A DNA stretch of 64,000 bases from Macrolepiota albuminosa (lineage: Eukaryota > Basidiomycota > Agaricomycetes > Agaricales > Agaricaceae), in NCBI GenBank assembly GCA_027475525.1, contig JAMWFC010000054.1, forward strand, positions 2,737,609-2,801,608, in the 5' to 3' direction. Shown one piece after another: positions 21,190 through 33,007 of the stretch (the stretch's first letter is position 1; the number at the start of each line of letters is the position of its first letter). Both the position numbers and the translations under genes were made by a program. The notes under the pieces were generated by a model. It was not told where the DNA came from. It did no database searches and saw only the letters and a list, made by a program, of their open reading frames with translations.

Positions 21190-22115
21190 CTAATAAGTTG
21201 TTCAGTAAACTGAGTTTTAGACCTAGAGCACAGGCTCTAAGTCACTTGGTTACAGGTCAGGAAGGAACTGCCATAGCAAGTTCCTTATATCCTTCCTCAG
21301 CCACCTTTGAGACAATGGATCTCCCCACCCCAAGAGCAATTAAGTCCTCTCCTGTCATGGGAGGGACCTCTTTAATGAGAAGCCTGTCAAACAAGAACAG
21401 AGATAATCAACCCTAGGTGTAATCTATGGCATCTGGTGAGGTCATCTCCACAAGCTACTTTGTATGATATCAAAAAAAAGCTCCTTCATAACATCACCAG
21501 TATTGAAAGCCTGGTCAATCTTGTCAGATATCCCATCTGCCATTCTGGTAAGGGACTCACTAGCTGAGCATTTGGTAGTTAGAGCCTTCTGGAGCAGCTG
21601 TACCTGCTGAACTGGCACAGCCCTACCATGTCTATCCTTGAAGTACCTCCACAAGGCTGCAGGGTTCCATTCTCCTGCACAAAGCTTCTGCTCAGGATGT
21701 GACAGAGCCTATTTAATAAAGGAGCAAGTGAGCTGATTGTTGCTAGTCCAGGTGCAATGGGCATGAGGCTGGAAGTCTGGATGGAGGCAGGCTGGTGGGA
21801 GGAATACATACTCCCAAAGTTGAGCTATGAACAACTGAAGATCTATGCTGTACAACCAGTCCACCTATTTCCCATTATCCTTGTCAAGTATATGACCATT
21901 TCAGACTACAGTCACCTTGCCTACTGGCAAGACTACAGGGTTTGCCAAGTTATTGACCTTCCTCATTGCTGCAATCTGGTCAGGCATTGGGGTTTTATTG
22001 GGTTCAGAGGGTTCAACCTTTCCAGGAGAAGTCATAGCAGTAGTTGGTAGTGGCACAACAAGAGATGTGCAGTACAACTTTCACACAATGGTTGCATGGC
22101 TCCAATCCATGAATG
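21190..22115 (-). pseudogene. Copia-type gag remnant
   Basis: The minus strand holds ALWRYFKDRHGRAVPVQQV, then QLLQKALTTKCSASESLTRM and FNTGDVMKELFFDIIQSSL. This is the pattern of the copia gag region (an aromatic start, a leucine-rich middle, then a G-x-x-x-x-E-L-x-x-x-x-L block). Frames upstream and downstream are full of stops. The sequence is CpG-poor and old. It may belong to the interrupted copia family or to another one. Confidence 0.45.
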
Positions 22116-23516
22116 TTGGATAAAACAAAACAAAATTCTCTAGGTTTGGTTTCAAGGAAGTCAGCACAAGCCTATAACCTGTTGAATTCCAACCTAGATG
22201 ACACAGATACTAGTAAGTATTGATTTACAATACACATAAGTATATTGCCTAAAGTCCATTGATATATGATTTGGCTCACCCTCAGTCTGTGTATAATCAA
22301 CTGAGGATGTTCTTTGAAGTAGAAGATCCTTATATACATGAGTTGCTGCATTGTTTAGTGTATGACAATGAAATGTGATAAGTGTGATATATTAGAGGTT
22401 GCTTACTTACAGTGGCTGCAATAGATCGTGATATTAACTGAACAAAGTGAGGGAGGCTAAAATTAAGCACTGAGTTGTGAAAACCTGAGGCCTTGACCAA
22501 ACAAAGTGAAGTTAGATGTCAAGAAATTTACTAAGTACATTCTGAATTCTGATTAGACTCAATTTCATCGACTTCTTCTTTACTTAATATTCTCTCCTTT
22601 TCTCTCCTTTTTTTCTATATTACATTTTGTCATACACAATTTTCACAGACTTATACATGATCCAGTTTTCCCTATTCTCCATTACTCCTCATTCTTTTTT
22701 CCTTTACTTAAGTGCCTATAAAAATGTATTCAATAGCAACCTCAGGCAATCAACACAGTTGTTTCATCTCTCTCTCTCAGTCTCTCTAATTCTTCTCTCA
22801 AAACTCAGAACTTAATCTGCTTATTGTATCTTGAACTCTCTAGTCTTTATCTGTGCTCTGACATTAGAGTAGAGGCTGTGTTGGAGAGAGTTTGGAGACA
22901 AAGCCCCCAACAAGCTACAAAATTTATGCTGAATGCATGAATGGTAGCTCATACCTGTAGAATGCAAAAACACATTTGAAGACCCCAGATTTAGCACTAC
23001 TTGAGATAGCACTACCAAACTTTGTATAAGCCATCTATATGTTAAGAACAAGCTGTGTACCAAGTTTCATGACATTGCTGGCACATTCAGAGAAAATATT
23101 GCAACAGGAGTGTAGATGTGTGACAATCTAAAAATTTGACCTCCATCAGGTTTCAAAGTCCACAAGATCCATGCCTTGAGCATTACATGCACATAGAAAC
23201 AGTGCCGATGCCTGAGTCAGCGTGACATTTTGTGACAAAAGTTTTGAACACTATGGTTTTGCGACTGCATAATCGGCTTCCTTGCGACACAACTACCAAC
23301 GTACCTTCTACCGAAGTGACACTTGAGTAGGCTAGGAGATAATATCACACCAACTGCAAAAGTCCGATTGGTCAAAGGTACTGTTGATTTCTTGTTATTC
23401 ATGGTTTCAAGAAAATTTTGAAACACTATGGACACGATAGTAGTACATGACTGCGATAGGTCATTTCACGATCTACAGGAGATGTGCAAGATCGAGATTA
23501 GATATCATCCCCAGCA
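22116..23516. other. Spacer between repeats and the first host gene
   Basis: Nothing with coding support. Sequence to about 23,150 is AT-rich and CpG-poor like the repeats. From about 23,200 CpG frequency returns to that of the gene region, so the repeat block probably ends there. Confidence 0.5.
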
Positions 23517-25454
23517 TCAAAGGCCGGCGCCAGCCGGTCCCAGGAGTGCAGTAAGTTGAGCTGCAACACCAAGTAATGTAGGAATCGAGTTACATGTATC
23601 ATCCAACAATTGTCCTTGAGTGAATGTAATACCAGTCTGGTTGAAAGGTCCCCCGATCTGTGCAAGGGTGGTTGTGTTTGGCGTGTATTGTGGCCAGCCA
23701 ATATCAACCAGTCCTTGTGCGGAATTCCGTGCAAAAGCAACCCAAGCACCCTGGAGAAATTGAGAAAGCGCCTTTTCAGTGGCACTAGGAGCTGGCATCG
23801 TCCCAAAAACTACTGGAATTTCTGATGCATGGTAGGCACGGATATCAGGACGGGTTGAAATATCCGGGAAAACAGCTGTTGTTATGAATTTCAGTATCAA
23901 AATGACAAATCAATTAGTCTATTACCTTGATATTGGTACCTCCAGGTAGGTACGCTTGCATTCAAGCGACTTAGTGCTGTAGATCCTGCGGGGCAAGTAA
24001 ACCCTATCTAATGACGAGATCAGAGTTACTCGATTATTCTTCTAGGAAAAGGCAAAGGCCGGACCTGGGTCTCTAAGTCTGCCAAAATTTCAGTGAGGTC
24101 GGGGACGACAATTCCAGCAGCCAACAACTCTGCTCCTACAACAAATATGTCCCCCTCGTTCTCGGTCGTGCCACCAAGAAGGGGCACATGTAAAAAGTTA
24201 CCGGCCATAGCACGAGCGGGGGTGTCTGCGAATATTGTGATGCCTAGGAGATGGCAATGTTAACACAACATTATCTATCAACTGCGCTTTGCAAGACATA
24301 CCGTCGGGAATAGGACCAAAGTTGGTGTTTGTACTAATGACTGCATCTTCCAGCTGTCTAAACGGTACTTGTTTCATGCATTCCAGCTGAGCAGCATCGG
24401 TTACTAATAAGATGTGTCACCAAGGCATAGATATCGATATGGAAGGGAGAATAATTGCCGTTTCCGCATCCCACTACGTTTGCCACAATATTCCACGGAC
24501 TAGGCGTTGCCGGCAATGCGGTAGTGTTAACTACCCCTCCGAGACTGAGTAATATTTGTTAGTGCTCCAATTTATTGCTAACAAAAGGTAAGTAATAACG
24601 CACTTTCCCGATTCTTCAATGACACCTTTTACACAACTTGCTATTAACATCGCTATATTAGGGATAGAATATATCAATAATTACCTTTAATTCTCGTATC
24701 TTGAGGATGAGCGAATGTGTACGCGTCAATCGCAGCACCACCAGCACTCTGACCAAATAAAACGATACGTTCGGGATCGCCTCCAAATGCAGCGATATTA
24801 TCGTGAACCCATTCAACAGCCGCATCCAGGTCAAGGAGCCCAAAGTTCTGCGGCTGAGTTGTGTTGCTAATGAGTTGAGGAGCACCAGGGAAGCCGAAAA
24901 TGTTGAGGCGGTAATTGAAGGAGACCACGAGGATATCGTCGTTGTCTCGTACAATGTTCTGTCCGTTGTAGGTAGGAATATTGCTCTTCATAAACCATGA
25001 CTAAGACAAAAGATAGTACATGAAAGAAGCGAAATCTTACTGTGCCCCATTGGAAACCTCCACCATAGACCCACAGCAACACAGCTGCATTTTGCTTCCT
25101 GGCTGTACTTGGAGTCCAGATATTGAGCGTAAGACAATTCTCTGATTCCGGAACAAAGATGGTGGAATTGTCAAGGCCAAATAGCTGCAAGAACTCGACT
25201 GCACTGGGATTCAAGGCTTGGAGGCACGAGTCACTGAAATTGGTGGCGCTAAAAGGCGCTTGACGAACAGGAGGTAAAATTGGTGCTTCCCAGCGCTGAG
25301 CGGTGGCATACGGAACGCCTAGAAATTGTCGCACACTGGAATTTAATAGCGTGCCGACCACAGGACCTTGAGGTGTTGACACCTGCAAGCCGGCCAGTTG
25401 AGCAAGAACACTTGACGCAAAGATGATTATTGAGAGATAGAGTCTGAGGGGCAT
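23517..25454 (-). CDS. Secreted type-B carboxylesterase/lipase
   Basis: An alpha/beta-hydrolase of the carboxylesterase type B family that would hydrolyse ester bonds outside the cell. The start is ATG 25454; MPLRLYLSIIIFASSVLAQL looks like a signal peptide. Conserved blocks follow: FLGVPYATAQRWEAP, SENCLTLNIWTP, the oxyanion-hole YGGGFQWG, FNYRLNIFGFPGAP, and the nucleophile elbow FGQSAGG with the catalytic Ser. The acid residue probably lies in TTENEGD and the His in AYHASEIPVVFG. Seven introns can be placed, including 25001-25040, 24626-24684, 24545-24603 and 24404-24458. The last starts GC rather than GT, yet splicing there restores the conserved GCGN-VTDAAQLECMKQV. TGA at 23517-23519. 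The substrate cannot be told. Confidence 0.9.
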
Positions 25455-26337
25455 CGCGATCAATAAAGCACATCCCTCAGGACAGGAGACCCTTTTTAAG
25501 TAGAAGCCGCATCCAATGAACTGTGAGATACTATGACCGGGTGCAGACGTCTGATCACGAGGAAATGGCGCTCTGTCAAGGAGGTATGAGAACTTCTTGC
25601 AGCTGTGAACGACATTTGTAAGTCTGGCTCTCACCTATTGAACTAGAACTTCAGTTTTCTTCTGGAGTGTGAAGGCACATGCAAACCTTTGAGTAGATCT
25701 ATCAGCTTCGATTCCGCCACTCCGTTCACGTCCTTGTCGAACCACATTTTCCAAGCTACTTCAACGCGAGTTTTACATCCAATGTGCGGTGACTAATCAT
25801 CTCAGCCTATTAATACATGGTTTCGTCGTCATGACATGTCTTCTAATAAGCTAGAACGATTGGCGTCATGTACTGGAATTGCTACCGGATAACATCCGTC
25901 AAGATCTAGGTTTGACATCTTTGGACACAATATTATCAGTTTAGACAATCACTTTGTATGACTGAAGAAATCTTACTTCAATTCCACTGTCAATGCAAAC
26001 GCTGGTATCACGAGACACAACGGAACCAAAAGCAGTGTGAACTCTTGATCGAATGAGAACCTCTCAGAGAATCATTTCTGAGTCAAAGAAAGCACACCAA
26101 CTCAGCAAACACAGGCGAAAGCCATCTTTATTGACAATCACGGTACTTGTTTGCGTCAGAAATCAGAAACTCTAACTTCAACGATTCCAAGGGAAAATTC
26201 GAATGGCTTGATCGTATGCAAATAGATCCAAATATTGCGATTAGATTCGAGAAAAGTTAATTTGGGGAGACCGTAGATTACGATTCTGACTCCACCTGAC
26301 TGTCTGCTGTACTTCGCTGTCCATTTCATTGACATCG
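25455..26337. promoter_or_regulatory. Divergent intergenic region
   Basis: About 880 bp between the start codons of the esterase (-) and the asparaginyl-tRNA synthetase (+). It must hold both promoters. I see no clear TATA box or binding-site array and no ORF or RNA gene. Confidence 0.5.
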
Positions 26338-28553
26338 ATGGCTCCGATACATGTCGACGAAACAGCTGGCTCTGACACCACCGGCAATGGAACCACAGAA
26401 CAGCCCTATCAAACCCTTGGTTTCGCAGTGTTCAGCTCTGGCGGAACGGATACGTTTCTGACGCGTAAAGATCCCAACGGGACATATGAAGAACCCACTC
26501 AATCTTCATTGAAGAAGGCCAAGAAGACCGCAGAAGGTATTGAAAAGAAGAAGAAAAAACAGGAAGAGCTTGCCGCACGTGAGGAGAAAGAACAAGGAGA
26601 GGCTAGAGAGAAACGGGAGAAGATGTTGGAGGAAAGCAAGAAAATCGTGCTGACTGAAGATCCTTCACTTCCTGAGGCGGTGAAGGTATGTATGCCTTAT
26701 CGATTATCATTTCCATTACCCATCCACCGAATTATCTAGCGCAAGATCAACCGCTTAGCTGACCTGCGAACGAAACGAGTTCGTGTGTCTGGTTGGGTCC
26801 ATCGTCTACGTGATCAAAAGGGTATCATTTTCCTGGTTGTTCGAGATGGCACAGGCTACCTCCAAACCGTATTATCTGGCAATGTTGTATGTGATATCCC
26901 GCCTTGGTTCTAGATACATTGATTTCTGATCAAATCCAAGGCTGCCACTTATGAAGCACTGACCCTTACTTTGGAATCCACTGTTGAGGTAGTCGGCACT
27001 CTTCAGGCCGTTCCCGAAGGAAAGCAGGCTCCTGGCGGTCATGAGCTTATCGTTGACTATTGGAAAGTTCTCGGAGCTGCTCCTGGTGCGGAGGACGCAT
27101 TTACCAACAGATTAAACGAGGTTAGAGCTTTTAAGTATATATTTCAATGTCTGTATATGCTCACCTAACTTTTCAGAAATCAGATCCATCTATTCAGGCT
27201 GATCTTCGACACCTGGTGTTGCGAGGCGAGACCGCTTCCAGTGTTCTTCGCCTCCGCTCGCATCTCCTTAGTGCCTTCCGCGAATCGTATGCGCGCAATA
27301 ATCTGACAGAGGTGACTCCTCCATGTCTAGTGCAAACTCAGGTCGAGGGTGGTGCTACACTGTTCAAGTTGGATTACTATGGACAACCCGCATATCTCAC
27401 GCAGAGTTCCCAACTTTACCTAGAAACAGTTCTCCCCAGTCTTGGTGATGTTTTCTGTGTACAAGAAAGTTTCAGAGCAGAGAATAGGTCAGCTCAGTCT
27501 ATCGGCTATCTCTTATCTGGTAAAACTGACCGCCTTGCAGCCACACAAGACGCCACTTGAGCGAGTTCACTCACCTCGAAGCTGAACTTGCTTTCTTGAC
27601 ATTTGATGAGCTCATGGACCATATTGAAAACATCGTATGACTTCTTTTCCCTCGGTCGATCTCTGTTTGACATGGTCTTGACAAAGATCTGTACCACCGT
27701 TGATATCCTCCTTGGTAATCCCGACTCGGCTGCCCTTATCAAACAACTCAATCCCAAATTTGAGGCCCCTGCACGTCCCTTCATGAAGATATCATACGTC
27801 GAGGCAATAGCATGGCTCAATGAGCACGATATTCAACGACCCGAGGAAGATGCGGACGGTAACGTCATCAAAGACGAGCAGGGTCAAGTCAAGATGGGAC
27901 CACACAAAGTCGGAGATGATATTGCAGAAGCAGCTGAGAGGCAGATGACTGACATCATTGGCAAACCTGTCTTCTTGCATGGCTTCCCAGCTGAGCTAAA
28001 ATCGTTCTACATGAAGAAAGTCGCTGGAACAGGATACACTGAAAGCTGTGATCTTTTGATGCCTAACGTTGGTGAAATTGTCGGTGCGTATCGCAGCAAC
28101 CATATTTTAATCGCTATAATGATTTTGTAAATTTCTTTCGCGAATTTAGGAGGATCAATGAGGATTGCTGATCTAGCTGAACTCTCCGCGGCCTATAGTC
28201 GTGAAGGAATCGATCCTGAACCATACTATTGGTTCACAGATCAGCGCAAATATGGCACTTGTGAACATGGAGGATATGGTCTGGGAGTAGAGGTGAAACA
28301 TACTATTGGTTCACAGATCAGCGCAAATATGGCACTTGTGAACATGGAGGATATGGTCTGGGAGTAGAGGTGAAACCTTTACTCGTCATCGTATCACTTT
28401 CTGACGCTCAATCATAGCGCTTCCTTGCTTGGCTTGCCGATAGATTTACTGTGAGGGATTGTTCTTTATATCCTCGGTACGATTATCGAGTTACTTCATT
28501 GTATTCGTTTCTGATTCAGAGTTTGTAGCTGGCCGGGCCGTGCTACGCCTTGA
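26338..28553 (+). CDS. Asparaginyl-tRNA synthetase, cytosolic
   Basis: Class II aminoacyl-tRNA synthetase that charges tRNA-Asn. ATG 26338 opens [14 protein letters not shown] Lys/Glu-rich helical N-terminal extension follows ([20 protein letters not shown]). The OB-fold anticodon-binding domain has [21 protein letters not shown]. The catalytic domain has [19 protein letters not shown], motif 2 ([21 protein letters not shown] across an intron) and motif 3 (GLGVERFLAW across an intron). The last exon reads [13 protein letters not shown] and stops at TGA 28551-28553 if the intron at about 28475-28519 is removed. A 77-bp duplication (28222-28375) in the penultimate exon shifts the frame and is probably artificial. 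The HTRRH signature fits the Asn/Asp branch, and the [13 protein letters not shown] segment fits eukaryotic AsnRS. Confidence 0.92.
28222..28375. repeat. Perfect 77-bp tandem duplication (28222-28298 / 28299-28375)
   Basis: Exact duplication in the asparaginyl-tRNA synthetase exon carrying the [10 protein letters not shown] motif. It duplicates the motif and shifts frame, which a functional essential enzyme would not tolerate. Confidence 0.95.
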
Positions 28554-28723
28554 TTTCTCGTGTATACCTTTGACCTGTGATAGAACTTGTCAGGATGTAT
28601 TTCAATCTTTTTTTAGTCTCCTTAGTGACTGGAAATGCTACATCATGTCAATTTTTCTTTACTTGGGATGACTCCATTAGAGGGAATAACCATCGGTATA
28701 ATCAATTTCAAGACAGGAATATT

Positions 28724-29890
28724 TTATTCCAAGGCGCACCCATACACATCTTTTGCAATGGCTCTCCAGGTATCCCTATTGATTGCAAATTCTTCCGCAT
28801 ACTCGACTTCAAGATGATGAAGTCGTTTGCCCACGATGATCAGACTATGCAATGGCTCCCCATATGCTTCTTTCGGATGTTCCACTAGCTCCCTCAGGCT
28901 CCCCGCTACAATTCGTTGGTTATCGTCACCTCCGCCTACCCGTGACAGACCAATAGCCAAAGTCCTTTCAGGGTCAAGAGTACCTGTTTTTCGAAGTTAT
29001 CGTCACCTCCGCCTACCCGTGACAGACCAATAGCCAAAGTCCTTTCAGGGTCAAGAGTACCTGTTTTTCGAAGCGATTCTATCTCGATCAGTTGACTGAC
29101 GGCGAGAGGAATCGACATGTAACGTGGAGGCTCGTAAATCTTCCTGCCCCTATAACAATAGATCATCCATATCAGAAAAAAAATCATTTTGGATAGTATG
29201 CATACCGAGCAAGATTTTCCTCACTCTGTTCCTTGACCTTGATGTCCAACAGAACGAGAGTGTGTAGGCCTAGATCAGCGTTCTCCTTAATGCGATCGTA
29301 GAAACTGTCTGGCTTCCATGTTTCAGTAAAGAAGACAAGGGAGACAGTTTGACCAAAGTTGTAAAGTTGTAGACCCGAGGCACCGACCGCGTTCATAATT
29401 GACGCGTTGTGTATAATCTGCGTGGGGATTTTCAATGCCCGAGCGCGCAGAACGATGTCCGTATGTGTCGTTGCGCTGGGAAGCAGGTTCACTTTGTCTT
29501 CTTATACACAAATTATTTGAGTACTCACCCAAATGGATCTCCAACGACAAGCAAGCAGACATCTTCTTTATCTGCATTGTGCAAAATTTCATCGCTCTGA
29601 GTTTCGACAGTATCCCGATCAGCTAGTATAAGTTCTTTATCATAGAAAGCTTCCTTTCAAAAAAGAATTTGACATGAATATTTGGAATTAGATGAGAATC
29701 AACAGACCAGCCGATCTTTTTGAACCATGAGTATGCTGGTGTATGCCTCGAGATAGACTCGAGAGCATTTTTTGATAGCCTACATAAGGTCAGTCTATTC
29801 ATTCAGGTACATGCCTCAGATCCGTACCTCTAGGCCTCGAACTGTAACATCTTTCTCATCGGAAAGCCCTAAACCGATGATATAGAACAT
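28724..29890 (-). CDS. DPH5: Diphthine methyl ester synthase (diphthamide biosynthesis)
   Basis: S-adenosylmethionine-dependent methyltransferase that methylates the modified histidine of translation elongation factor 2 during diphthamide synthesis, in the cytosol. ATG 29890 gives [20 protein letters not shown], the usual N-terminus. It continues [30 protein letters not shown], then [41 protein letters not shown] and [21 protein letters not shown], ending VYGCALE with TAA 28724-28726. Several short introns separate these blocks. A 77-bp duplication (28919-29072) breaks the C-terminal exon, and the protein is normal if one copy is ignored. It converges on the asparaginyl-tRNA synthetase gene with about 170 bp between stops. 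Confidence 0.93.
28919..29072. repeat. Perfect 77-bp tandem duplication (28919-28995 / 28996-29072)
   Basis: Exact duplication in the DPH5 C-terminal exon, repeating the [16 protein letters not shown] segment and shifting the frame. Confidence 0.95.
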
Positions 29891-30113
29891 GACAGTACGC
29901 AATGGACCAGTAGATAAGATAAGATCAAACGGAAGTCCAATTGTCATTCATTCCACTTTCCTTGCGGCATTATCGGCCATCCACCCCACAAATGCGTGGT
30001 TAAAAGTCCCTGATTAAAGCTTGGTGGTACTTACTCTTGGCCAAAATCAGCTTTTTTGCTGATTGCATAGAGCTTCCGGTGTGCCCGCCAAACTTTTCTT
30101 TCGATGTTCGTAG

Positions 30114-31892
30114 TCCCAAACTCTGAATCGTCTCGTGCGAGCCAAGTTCAACCTTGCTATATTTAGGGCATCCTTGGCATTGGCGGACCTGCCCATTGAC
30201 AACATCCTGCCAATTCTCGCCCACCTCGACAGGATTGATTGGCATACCTGTTGTCTTGTGAGTAAAGCCCTCAACAGGATCACTACTCCATTGTTGTATC
30301 GGAAGCTGGATTCCAGGATTGCTTCAAAGGTACTGTTAGTTCCCTTCGTTTCAGCATACATGAGAGCATTGAGCTTTTGCTTCGTGCACTTCCCTGTGGC
30401 GTTGAATCATTACACTATAATGTTATATTTCTAGACTATCCTTCATCCTTCATCGACGATCTTGCAGCGGCCGGAACTCGCTCGATATGTGCGACATGTG
30501 ACTGAAACTGGCGAGTTCCATTAAACTTTGAGCCATTGGGAGATACACACGCCTCCCAAGGACTTCAAGGCTATTGTTGAGCTGAACGTCGCACTTTATA
30601 GGTACAGTTCATCGAGGCCTCTTACGCGATCAGGGAAACATAACGGAGAATACTCTGAAAGCTCTCGCGTTATGTGTGAATCTCGAATCTATGACATGGG
30701 TTGACGACAGCGTAACGACAGACTTTACCTTCCTCTCCCTCCTTGCCGTCATTCGAGTGCATCCTCTCCGCGAACTGTCAATCCGTACACATAGTGATTT
30801 GGGAAATGAGTTATGGTCTGAATTGATAACTCTAAGGGGCTTGCGTAAGATTTCCATTTGGTGTATGGACGGACCACCTCGCGTTCTGCAAGGATGGTCT
30901 GAGTCACTTGGGGACACACTAACTCATCTTGAACTGGGTGTTAGTTTCTTATTCCTATCCGTTTTACGATTGTATGTTTTGATTGCCCAGACCAGCGCTG
31001 TACAGGTGTACCGCCAACAATACTTATTTCGGTGCTTTCGCACCTCCCAGAGCTGAGGGACCTTCGCTTGAAGGGTGCGCCTGCGCACACAATTCCCACT
31101 ATTCTCAGTCACCTCGTCCATCTGCGCTCATTGGATACAGAATATCCTGGTTCGTATGCCAGTCGCCCACCAGGCGCGGGAAATACCCCGCCATCCAACT
31201 TTCCGACTCTGCGCCGGCTGACAGTGCGTACGAGTGCTATGGATAGATTTGGTCCACAAGCACTTTGGGGATGGATTCGTAGCATCGTTCCCAAATCAGG
31301 ACTCGAAAGCCTTGATCTCCGAGCCTTTACGATTGATTCGGATTATACTGGAGTTCCTCGAATATTCATTTTGGATCTGGCTCGGGTCCACGGATCGACA
31401 CTCAGAAATTTCAGCATCGGTGAAGCCCAACTGATGTTAGGGGATATTGCGTGTCTTTGTACCAAGTTCCCTTACCTTGAAACTCTTGTCTGCGCTACCG
31501 CAAGCCTCGATGTTGTGAGTGCCTTTTCATAAACCTAATGAAATCTTATGCCCCGCGCAGGATTCGATTACGGAGTCTGTTGCAGGAGCGAAGAATTTGC
31601 GAACCTTGAGTTTACTGGTGCAGTGGATACCGTCGGGCCGTAAGGATGCACGGCAGTTTACGCTTCAGCATGCGCGAGATCTCATGCTTCGGACCGAAGA
31701 CTCTAAATTACGAAAAATAGCCATCGGTCCAACGATCTATAGGGTGAGTGAGCCAACGAAGAACCAGATGAGTCACTAATGCTATTTTTGTAGGGGAAGT
31801 GGATCCTTAAAAAGCCGAAAGAAGATGGTCAGGAAGGCGAAGTCGAGTTTCGAGTTCTGGCCGACGCCGCCGTAGCCAGATGGCAGACTTAA
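30114..31892 (+). CDS. F-box protein with leucine-rich-like C-terminal region
   Basis: The N-terminal F-box (LADLPIDNILPILAHLDRID, then HTCCLVSKALNRITTPLLY) would bind Skp1 in an SCF ubiquitin ligase. Downstream exons hold leucine-rich-like units: NTLKALALCVNLESMTWVDD, LRGLRKISIW, LPELRDLRLKGAP, LVHLRSLDTEYPG and LPELRDL-type spacing, as in the large fungal F-box families that recruit substrates. Introns are visible at about 30336-30433, 30940-31010, 31515-31560 and 31744-31792. The stop is TAA 31890-31892. The F-box exon is open from 30114 but has no in-frame ATG, so the true start is unresolved and may lie in a small upstream exon. The join near 30490-30665 is also not fully resolved. Confidence 0.72.
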
Positions 31893-32085
31893 GGCTTCTC
31901 CTGCTTAGTACTTTGTGCTTCCTAAATTGAGTGAACCGGGAAGCTGGGAGGACGACCAATTCAATTGAATCACATTAGTACTGCGCTATGTAGTCTTGCA
32001 TCGACTCCTACGTTTTCCCAAAATGCACTCAAATAATACAAACTCACACCATCATGACATTAACACAATCCAAAAAGAAAAGCTG

Positions 32086-33007
32086 TCACACGCCGCGTCC
32101 ACGTCCTCTACCTCCACGCGGAGGACCGCCGCGACCACCGCGGCCTCCTGAAAGAAAAGTTGTCAGGTTCTTTCCAGGTGGTTGAAAGTGGATAATAGAG
32201 GACCGCCGCGACCACCGCGGCCTCCTGAAAGAAAAGTTGTCAGGTTCTTTCCAGGTGGTTGAAAGTGGATAATAATATCTACCTCTTGCAGGGACACCTC
32301 GTCCTGACGACAAGCGTATCATGAGTGACAATTCAGGACAGAAAATTTCGCTGACATACCTCCACGGCCTCCGCCAACATGTGCACCGCGTGCATTCCGT
32401 CCAGCATCCCTCGCCCGATTTTGTTCTTCCTTCACAGCATCCAGCAGGGTATCTGGTACACGCAGGTACTTTATCTTCCAGCATCCCTCGCCCGATTTTG
32501 TTCTTCCTTCACAGCATCCAGCAGGGTATCTGGTACACGCAGGTACTTTATCTAGGGTAGATTCGCACAACGATCAGCAGAAGGCCAAAGAGACGAACAA
32601 TGAGGCCTGGATCCAGAAACGCACTGTGCTTCCCCGAATATAACATTCTTTAAGCTTCCAAAACCTCTCGCCATCTGCAGTCGTTTGATACACAAACGCA
32701 CTGTGCTTCCCCGAATATAACATTCTTTAAGCTTCCAAAACCTCTCGCCATCTGCAGTCGTTTGATACACTCTCGTAACGTGATGTTCATGAAGTTGTCG
32801 CAGTTTACTAGATGTCCGTTGAAAGTCTCGCCATTTTTTAGCTCGACTAGCTGGAGATTTAGGGTGATGAGTAGTGGTTGCGATGCGATGTGGAACGATC
32901 GTAGGGACTGACCATGGGTCTGTTTTGAGCGGCATTGAGGAGGGATAAAGGAAGCTGGGACACGAATAATTAGGATGTAGTGGATAAGAGACGAGTGGAC
33001 TCACCAT
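32086..33007 (-). CDS. LSM4: U6 snRNA-associated Sm-like protein LSm4
   Basis: Sm-fold subunit of the Lsm1-7 (mRNA decay) and Lsm2-8 (U6 snRNA) rings. Exon 1 contributes only the ATG (33005-33007). An intron at 32955-33004 follows at once, then [14 protein letters not shown] and an intron at 32851-32912. The Sm1 block is [20 protein letters not shown] and the Sm2 block is [18 protein letters not shown], continuing [19 protein letters not shown]. The C-terminus is an RGG tail ([23 protein letters not shown] at 32086-32088), typical for Lsm4. Three 77-bp duplications (32121-32274, 32400-32553, 32617-32770) break it. In addition one base appears missing exactly at the edge of the third (32770/32771), between LRE and VYQTT. 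Confidence 0.92.
32121..32274. repeat. Perfect 77-bp tandem duplication (32121-32197 / 32198-32274)
   Basis: Exact duplication across the last LSM4 intron/exon boundary (start of the RGG tail). Confidence 0.95.
32400..32553. repeat. Perfect 77-bp tandem duplication (32400-32476 / 32477-32553)
   Basis: Exact duplication in the LSM4 exon encoding [20 protein letters not shown]. Confidence 0.95.
32617..32770. repeat. Perfect 77-bp tandem duplication (32617-32693 / 32694-32770)
   Basis: Exact duplication in the LSM4 Sm2 exon. A one-base gap in the reading frame falls precisely at its right edge. Confidence 0.95.

Noticed and set aside
28222..28375. Duplicated motif-3 segment in asparaginyl-tRNA synthetase as a natural tandem exon duplication
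   Set aside because: The unit is 77 bp, shifts the frame and matches 23 other duplications of identical length in unrelated sequence, so an assembly cause is far more likely.
23517..31892. A metabolic gene cluster around the carboxylesterase
   Set aside because: The neighbours are asparaginyl-tRNA synthetase, DPH5 and an F-box protein. There are no tailoring enzymes, synthases or cluster transporters.
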